A stretch of DNA of 64,000 nt. It comes from Streptantibioticus silvisoli. GTDB taxonomy: Bacteria; Actinomycetota; Actinomycetes; Streptomycetales; Streptomycetaceae. A program made the translations under genes and the position numbers. The notes under the pieces are model-generated. The model searched no databases, was not told where the DNA came from, and was given only the letters and a program-made list of their open reading frames with translations. This document shows positions 59,076-64,000 of the stretch, piece by piece (the first letter of the stretch is position 1; the number at the start of each line of letters is the position of its first letter). Location of the stretch: contig NZ_JAAGKO020000033.1 in the NCBI RefSeq assembly GCF_027947535.2, positions 35,362-99,361 on the forward strand, written 5' to 3'.

Positions 59076-59150
59076 GGCGCCCTCAGTCCTGGCGCCCTCA
59101 GTCCTGGCGCCCTCAGTCCTGGCGCCCTCAGTCCTGGCGCCCTCAGCCCC
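59076..59150. repeat. 15-bp tandem repeat reiterating a stop codon
   Basis: Five exact-register copies of GGCGCCCTCAGTCCT (the last ends GCCCC). On the minus strand each unit reads TGA-GGG-CGC-CAG-GAC. The PH-like gene therefore ends in one TGA and meets four more in-frame TGA codons at 15-base intervals. Confidence 0.95.
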
Positions 59151-59685
59151 GGCGCAGCAGCCGCGCCCAGCCCTCGACCGCGTCGGCCGCGCGGTCGAAC
59201 CGCTCCGGGCGGCCCAGGAAGTCCGGACAGCGGTCGGTCAGCAGCACCGGCAGCACCGCGCCGTCCGTGCGCCGCACCACCAGCGCCTGGCCCTGCACCG
59301 TGCGCGGCAGGTACAGCCACCGCACCGGCTGCTGGACGGTGCGCACCGAGGCGACCCGGTCCCACGGCAGCGTCGAGGTGCGCAGCAGCCTGACGGTCCG
59401 CAGCCCGTCACCGCTGACCCAGACCCCGACCCGCAGCATCCGCAGCGCGACCGCGGTCAGCAGCACCGCGCCCACCAGCAGGGACACCGTCGCGGAGCTG
59501 TCGCCGGCCAGCCGGTCGACGAAGGCGGCGACCAGCAGGTACGTCACCAGCACCAGCAGGCAGGCGGCCGGGCCCACCCGGAACGGTCCGAGCGGATAGG
59601 GCCGCCGCCACCGCCGGCCGAGCCGGCGCACCGGATCGTCGGCGCCGGCCGGTCTTCGGTTCGCGGTCGCGTGGGGGAGTGACAC
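59143..59685 (-). CDS. PH-domain-like membrane protein
   Basis: A 180-residue protein with two transmembrane helices (VGPAACLLVLVTYLLVAAFV; ATVSLLVGAVLLTAVALRML) followed by a domain resembling bacterial PH (DUF2581/PH6-like): GVWVSGDGLRTVRLLRTSTL, LPWDRVASVRTV, and GQALVVRRTDG. GTG 59685 is preceded by AGGAGGA about 10 bases upstream. It is convergent with the TPR-like gene and divergent from thyX. The function is unknown. The stop lies in a tandem repeat that reiterates TGA in frame. Confidence 0.82.
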   Translation of the reverse strand: MSLPHATANRRPAGADDPVRRLGRRWRRPYPLGPFRVGPAACLLVLVTYLLVAAFVDRLAGDSSATVSLLVGAVLLTAVALRMLRVGVWVSGDGLRTVRLLRTSTLPWDRVASVRTVQQPVRWLYLPRTVQGQALVVRRTDGAVLPVLLTDRCPDFLGRPERFDRAADAVEGWARLLRRG

Positions 59686-59847
59686 AGCGCGTCGTCCTCC
59701 TGGGTCGGGACGGGACGGGGGACCGTGACGGGTGACCCTAACCAGCGCTCCGGCGCGGCACAAGGGTCGCCGCCCGCGGGAGCCGCCGCCCGACTGGCTA
59801 AGCTCGGCCCCAGCACACGCACGCCCGTACAGTGAGGAAACACCCAG

Positions 59848-60591
59848 GTGACCGACACCCCCAGGCCCACCGCCCCCGAACCGGAGTTCCGCGACGACGT
59901 GCACGTGGAGCTGGTCAAGCACAACGCGGCGGACTCGGACGTACTGTGGGCGGCCCGGGTCTCCACGGCCGGCGAGCAGTCGCTGGAGGAGCTGGCCAAG
60001 GACCCCGAGCGCTCCACGGGGCTCATCAACTACCTGATGCGCGACCGGCACGGCAGCCCGTTCGAGCACAACTCGATGACCTTCCTGGTGAGCGCCCCGA
60101 TCTTCGTCTTCCGCGAGTTCATGCGGCACCGGGTCGGCTGGTCGTACAACGAGGAGTCCGGCCGCTACCGCGAGCTCCAGCCGGTCTTCTACGTGCCGGG
60201 CGCCGACCGCAGGCTGGTGCAGGAGGGCCGCCCGGGCAAGTACCACTTCGTCGAGGGCAGCCCCGGGCAGCACAAGGCGGCCCGGGAGGCGATGGAGACC
60301 TCCTACCGCCACTCCTACGACGCCTACCAGCGGATGCTGGCCGAGGGCATCGCCCGCGAGGTGGCCCGCGCGGTGCTGCCGGTCGGACTGTTCTCCTCGA
60401 TGTACGCCACCTGCAACGCCCGCTCCCTCATGCACTTCCTCGGCCTGCGCACCCAGCACGAGCTGGCCGCGGTCCCGTCCTTCCCGCAGCGCGAGATCGA
60501 GATGGTGGCCGAACGCATGGAGCTCGAGTGGTCCCGGCTGATGCCGCTGACCCACGCGGCCTTCAACTCCAATGGCCGTCAGGCCCCGTAG
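59848..60591 (+). CDS. thyX: FAD-dependent thymidylate synthase
   Basis: A 247-residue flavin-dependent enzyme making dTMP from dUMP with methylenetetrahydrofolate. The ThyX motif RHRxxSxNxxSxR-like RHRVGWSYNEESGRY is present at about residue 92, with HNSMTFLVSAPIFVFREF before it and the C-terminal RSLMHFLGLRTQHELA. GTG 59848 follows GTGAGGAAA. It differs from classical ThyA in using FAD. It lies upstream of dapA with a 270-base gap. Confidence 0.96.
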   Translation: MTDTPRPTAPEPEFRDDVHVELVKHNAADSDVLWAARVSTAGEQSLEELAKDPERSTGLINYLMRDRHGSPFEHNSMTFLVSAPIFVFREFMRHRVGWSYNEESGRYRELQPVFYVPGADRRLVQEGRPGKYHFVEGSPGQHKAAREAMETSYRHSYDAYQRMLAEGIAREVARAVLPVGLFSSMYATCNARSLMHFLGLRTQHELAAVPSFPQREIEMVAERMELEWSRLMPLTHAAFNSNGRQAP

Positions 60592-60654
60592 CCCGCTTCC
60601 CGGGCGGGCACCGGGCCGACGCCCCCGGACGCACCAACGCCCGAAGCGCCCCAA

Positions 60655-60684
60655 TTGCAGGTATTAGTGAAGTTCATCTAGGCT
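60655..60684 (+). promoter_or_regulatory. Candidate dapA promoter
   Basis: TTGCAG (60655-60660), an 18-base AT-richer spacer and TAGGCT (60679-60684). The local drop in GC content supports promoter function. The transcript would have a leader of about 170 bases. Confidence 0.55.
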
Positions 60685-60696
60685 GCAGAAACGGAT

Positions 60697-60734
60697 TCCG
60701 GCGCTGCTTGGACCCCCGAGCAGGCAGCGCCGGA
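60697..60734 (+). promoter_or_regulatory. Hairpin in the dapA leader
   Basis: TCCGGCGCTGC pairs perfectly with GCAGCGCCGGA across a 16-base loop, just after the predicted transcription start. There is no T tract, and no lysine-riboswitch fold was recognised. It could stabilise the 5' end or regulate dapA. Confidence 0.5.
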
Positions 60735-60862
60735 GTCCCACCTCCGGCCCTCGCCCCGCCCGTGTTGACGCAGGCCCGCGCCGTACCGGCCGCCCTGTCG
60801 CGGCCCCGCCGGAGGTCCCCCGACAGGGCATGGCGCGGCCGGCTACGAGTAGCGTGGGACCC

Positions 60863-61762
60863 ATGGCTCCGACTTCCACACCGCAGACCCCCTTCGGCCG
60901 GGTCCTGACCGCGATGGTCACACCGTTCACCGCGGACGGTGAACTCGACGTCGACGGCGCCCAGCGCCTGGCCGCCCACCTGGTGGACAACGGCAACGAC
61001 GGCCTGGTGGTCAACGGCACCACCGGTGAGTCGCCGACCACCAGCGACGCGGAGAAGGAGCGCCTGGTGCGCGCCGTCGTCGAGGCCGTCGGCGACCGGG
61101 CCCACGTGGTCGCCGGAATCGGCACCAACGACACCCGGCACAGCGTCGAGCTGTCCCGGCAGGCCGCCCGTGCCGGAGCCCACGGACTGCTCGCCGTCAC
61201 GCCGTACTACAACAAGCCCCCGCAGGAGGGCATCCACCAGCACTTCACGGCGATCGCCGACGCCACCGAGCTGCCGGTGATGCTCTACGACATCCCGGGC
61301 CGCACCGGCGTGCCGATCCAGACCGAGACGCTCATCCGGCTGGCCGAGCACCCGCGCATCGTCGCCAACAAGGACGCCAAGGGCGACCTGGGCCGCGCCA
61401 GCTGGGCCATCGCCCGCTCCGGCCTGGCCTGGTACTCCGGCGACGACATGCTCAACCTGCCGCTGCTGTCGGTCGGCGCGGTCGGCTTCGTCTCGGTCGT
61501 CAGCCACCTGGTCTCCACCGAGCTGCGCGACCTGCTCGACTCCTACCTCAGCGGCGACGTGGCCAAGGCCGCCGAGCTGCACCTGCGCCTGCTGCCGGTC
61601 TACACCGGCGTCTTCCGCACCCAGGGCGTCATCACCGTCAAGGCGGCGCTGGCCGCCCTCGGCCTGCCCGGCGGACCGCTGCGCCTGCCCCTGGTCCCCC
61701 TCACCGAGGAGGAGACCGAGCAATTGAAGAGGGATCTGGCCGCCAGCGGGGTAGAGCTTTAA
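60863..61762 (+). CDS. dapA: 4-hydroxy-tetrahydrodipicolinate synthase
   Basis: A 299-residue class I aldolase condensing pyruvate with aspartate semialdehyde. The N-terminal VLTAMVTPFTADGELDVDG, GTTGESPTTSDAEKERL, AVTPYYNKPPQEG, YDIPGRTGVPI and Schiff-base lysine in VANKDAKGDLG are all present. ATG 60863 (MAPTSTPQTPFGR) was chosen for homology; the longer frame from 60830 has no ribosome site. It starts the lysine/DAP branch, with dapB encoded upstream. A second dapA paralogue elsewhere is common in Streptomyces. Confidence 0.96.
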   Translation: MAPTSTPQTPFGRVLTAMVTPFTADGELDVDGAQRLAAHLVDNGNDGLVVNGTTGESPTTSDAEKERLVRAVVEAVGDRAHVVAGIGTNDTRHSVELSRQAARAGAHGLLAVTPYYNKPPQEGIHQHFTAIADATELPVMLYDIPGRTGVPIQTETLIRLAEHPRIVANKDAKGDLGRASWAIARSGLAWYSGDDMLNLPLLSVGAVGFVSVVSHLVSTELRDLLDSYLSGDVAKAAELHLRLLPVYTGVFRTQGVITVKAALAALGLPGGPLRLPLVPLTEEETEQLKRDLAASGVEL

Positions 61763-62051
61763 CCAAAGACTTCACAACTGAATACGGCTGTACCCGGCAC
61801 GACTTCACCACCGAACACCGAACACCGGACGCACGAGTGGACCGCCGGGCGCCGACAGGCCGCCCGCACCACCGCACGTCCGACAACCGAACACCACGCA
61901 CACGTCACTCGCGCTGCCCGCCCCACGGGAACGCCGAGCCGACCGCGCCCGCCTCCCGGCCCAGGTCATCAGACCGCCGTACCGGGGCCGGCGACCGCGG
62001 CACGGCCCGTCCCCGTGGGCGCGGTCACGCGAGTGCGGAGATGGAGAACCT
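61763..62051. other. dapA-rnj intergenic region
   Basis: 289 bases with a locally AT-richer start (about 61760-61795, which may hold the rnj promoter) and short AACACCG direct repeats near 61815-61830. No gene is seen. Confidence 0.45.
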
Positions 62052-63737
62052 TTGAGTCATCCGCACCCCGACCTCGGATCCCCGCCGGCGCTGCCGGAAG
62101 GCGGCCTGCGCATCACGCCGCTCGGCGGGCTCGGCGAGATCGGCCGCAACATGACCGTCTTCGAGTACGGCCGCCGGCTGCTCATCGTCGACTGCGGCGT
62201 GCTCTTCCCCGAGGAGGAGCAGCCCGGCATCGACCTGATCCTGCCGGACTTCACCTCGATCCGGGACCGCCTCGACGACATCGTCGGCATCGTGCTCACC
62301 CACGGCCACGAGGACCACATCGGCGGCGTACCGTTCCTGCTCCGCGAGAAGCCGGACATCCCGCTGATCGGCTCCAAGCTGACCCTGGCGCTGATCGAGG
62401 CCAAGCTCCAGGAGCACCGGATCCGCCCCTACACCCTGGAGGTGGAGGAGGGCCGGCGCGAGCGCATCGGGCCGTTCGACTGCGAGTTCGTCGCCGTCAA
62501 CCACTCGATCCCGGACGCCCTCGCCGTCGCCATCCGCACCCCCGCGGGCATGGTCGTGCACACCGGCGACTTCAAGATGGACCAGCTGCCGCTGGACGGC
62601 CGCCTCACCGACCTGCCGACGTTCGCCCGGCTCGGCGAGGAGGGCATCGACCTGCTGCTCGCCGACTCCACCAACGCCGAGGTCCCCGGCTTCATCCCGC
62701 ACGAGCGCGACATCTCCCCGGTGCTGCGCCAGGTGTTCGCCAAGGCGGACCGCCGGATCATCGTGGCCAGCTTCGCCAGCCACGTGCACCGCATCCAGCA
62801 GGTGCTGGACGCCGCCTACGAGTACGGCCGCCGCGTCGCCTTCGTCGGCCGCTCCATGGTCCGCAACATGGGCATCGCCCGTGACCTGGGCTACCTGCGG
62901 GTGCCCGGCGGCCTGGTGGTCGACGTCAAGACGCTCGACGACCTGCCCGACGCCGAGGTGGTGCTGATCTGCACCGGTTCGCAGGGCGAGCCGATGGCGG
63001 CGCTGTCGCGGATGGCCAACCGCGACCACCAGATCCGCATCGTGCCGGGCGACACCGTGGTCCTGGCCTCCTCGCTGATCCCCGGTAACGAGAACTCCGT
63101 CTACCGGGTCATCAACGGCCTGACCCGCTGGGGCGCCAACGTCGTCCACAAGGGCAACGCCAAGGTCCACGTCTCCGGCCACGCCTCGGCCGGCGAGCTG
63201 CTGTACTTCTACAACATCTGCAAGCCGCGCAACCTCATGCCCGTGCACGGCGAATGGCGGCACCTGCGGGCCAACGCCGACCTGGGCATCGCCACCGGCA
63301 TCAAACGCGAGGGCGTGGTCATCGCCGAGGACGGTGTGGTGGTCGACCTGATCGACGGCCGCGCCAAGATCGTCGGCAAGGTCCAGGCGGGCTACGTCTA
63401 CGTCGACGGCCTGTCGGTGGGCGACGTCACCGAGACCTCGCTGAAGGACCGCCGCATCCTGGGCGAGGAGGGCATCGTCTCGGTCTTCGTCGTGGTGGAC
63501 ACCAGCAGCGGCAAGGTGGTCGGCGGTCCCGACATCCAGGCGCGCGGCTCCGGCATCGAGGACGCCGCGTTCGCCCCGGTCCTGTCCAGGATCGAGGAGG
63601 CGCTGCTGCGTTCGGCCTCCGACGGGGTGGCCGACCCGCACCAGTTCCAGCAGATCATCCGCCGCACGGTGGGCAAGTGGGTCTCCGACACCTACCGCCG
63701 CCGGCCGATGATCCTGCCGGTCGTCGTCGAGGTCTGA
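62052..63737 (+). CDS. rnj: Ribonuclease J
   Basis: A 561-residue metallo-beta-lactamase/beta-CASP RNase with 5'-3' exo- and endonuclease activity in mRNA decay and rRNA maturation. The zinc motif HGHEDHIGG lies near residue 87, with FVAVNHSIPDAL, VVHTGDFKMD, LLADSTNAEVPG and the beta-CASP IVASFASHVHRIQQ. The C-terminal KVHVSGHASAGELL and PVHGEWRHL complete the active site. The start appears to be TTG 62052 (MSHPHPDLGSPP) with GGAG five bases upstream; no ATG or GTG nearby fits as well. It lies directly upstream of an rRNA operon leader. Confidence 0.95.
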   Translation: MSHPHPDLGSPPALPEGGLRITPLGGLGEIGRNMTVFEYGRRLLIVDCGVLFPEEEQPGIDLILPDFTSIRDRLDDIVGIVLTHGHEDHIGGVPFLLREKPDIPLIGSKLTLALIEAKLQEHRIRPYTLEVEEGRRERIGPFDCEFVAVNHSIPDALAVAIRTPAGMVVHTGDFKMDQLPLDGRLTDLPTFARLGEEGIDLLLADSTNAEVPGFIPHERDISPVLRQVFAKADRRIIVASFASHVHRIQQVLDAAYEYGRRVAFVGRSMVRNMGIARDLGYLRVPGGLVVDVKTLDDLPDAEVVLICTGSQGEPMAALSRMANRDHQIRIVPGDTVVLASSLIPGNENSVYRVINGLTRWGANVVHKGNAKVHVSGHASAGELLYFYNICKPRNLMPVHGEWRHLRANADLGIATGIKREGVVIAEDGVVVDLIDGRAKIVGKVQAGYVYVDGLSVGDVTETSLKDRRILGEEGIVSVFVVVDTSSGKVVGGPDIQARGSGIEDAAFAPVLSRIEEALLRSASDGVADPHQFQQIIRRTVGKWVSDTYRRRPMILPVVVEV

Positions 63738-63748
63738 CGGCCCGTCAC

Positions 63749-63788
63749 GGAGGGGGCCGCCCGGATTTGCTTCCTGGCGGCCCCCTCC
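63749..63788 (+). terminator. rnj terminator
   Basis: GGAGGGGGCCGCC and GGCGGCCCCCTCC pair perfectly across a 14-base loop, 12 bases after the rnj stop. Confidence 0.8.
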
Positions 63789-63836
63789 AGTACGTTGTGA
63801 CAACCGCCGCAAGGGAAGGCCAGGGAAACCGGGCCA

Positions 63837-64000
63837 CTTGAGGCGGAGGGAAATCCGGAAGTAAATCGGAGCCGAAAAGCTCTGATAGAGTCGGAGACAC
63901 CGAAGGGAAAGCCCGGAGCGGCCGGTGAAACGGTCTCGAAGGTAGCTTCCGTTCCTTGAGAACTCAACAGCGTGCTAAAAGTCAACGCCAAATATGTTGA
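63837..64000 (+). promoter_or_regulatory. rRNA operon promoter and leader (16S gene beyond the window)
   Basis: GAGAACTCAACAGCGTG (63957-63973) followed by CTAAAAGTCAACGCCA and ATATGTTGA is the characteristic leader upstream of actinobacterial 16S rRNA genes. A TAGAGT -10 element lies at 63886-63891 after CTCTGA. A second possible promoter is TTGAGG (63838) with a 17-base spacer and GTAAAT. Upstream sequence is unusually A-rich for this genome. The mature 16S start (AGAGTTTGATC) is not reached. Confidence 0.85.

Noticed and set aside
63900..64000. 16S rRNA gene within the window
   Set aside because: Only the leader is present; the mature 16S 5' sequence is not reached before the window ends.

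Overview
The window is chromosomal core DNA of a high-GC actinobacterium, almost certainly a member of the Streptomycetaceae. The evidence is the very strong G/C third-codon bias, frequent GTG starts, a Streptomyces-like gene order (rimP-nusA-ylxR-infB-DUF503-rbfA-truB-ribF, then a type VII secretion locus, then rpsO-pnp-M16 peptidase-dapB-thyX-dapA-rnj), and an rRNA-operon leader at the right edge. No prophage, insertion sequence, CRISPR array or tRNA was seen.

Layout. 1-7225: GABA/aldehyde catabolism (gabT, a PucR-type regulator, an aldehyde dehydrogenase) with a membrane-anchored VirD4/TraG-like ATPase. 7893-13790: a long acyl-CoA dehydrogenase, then dxr, a site-2 protease and ispG (MEP isoprenoid pathway). 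14095-18062: two GNAT acetyltransferases, an aminoglycoside-phosphotransferase-fold protein with degraded catalytic residues, a ferritin-like protein and a lipoprotein. 18550-27028: the rimP-to-ribF translation/ribosome-maturation block.

27189-53226 is a complete type VII (ESX-like) secretion locus. Machinery: EccE, EccB, MycP, EccC, EccD and a MinD/ParA-like regulatory ATPase. In its centre lies an EsxA/EsxB-like WXG100 pair flanked by two copies of the same three-gene module: a small helical protein, a large WXG-domain protein with a long disordered tail, and a membrane-anchored mycosin-like protease. Both large proteins end in nearly the same motif (GSRPDY-[LV]-VE-[ED]-EETW), placed exactly 21 residues from the C-terminus, which contains a canonical YxxxD/E type VII export signal. 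This duplicated substrate-partner-protease arrangement is the most interesting system in the window. A secreted GH20 hexosaminidase and a single-pass membrane protein are embedded in the locus.

53418-63737: rpsO-pnp, an M16 peptidase, dapB, a TPR-like membrane protein, a PH-domain-like membrane protein, thyX, dapA and RNase J. The last 200 bases are the promoter/leader region of an rRNA operon whose 16S gene lies outside the window.

A second theme is intergenic minisatellites with 10-, 15-, 16-, 20/21-, 22-, 28-, 36- and 42-bp periods. Several begin at a stop codon. A third is a chain of three ATGA-overlapped mini-ORFs in the infB leader.
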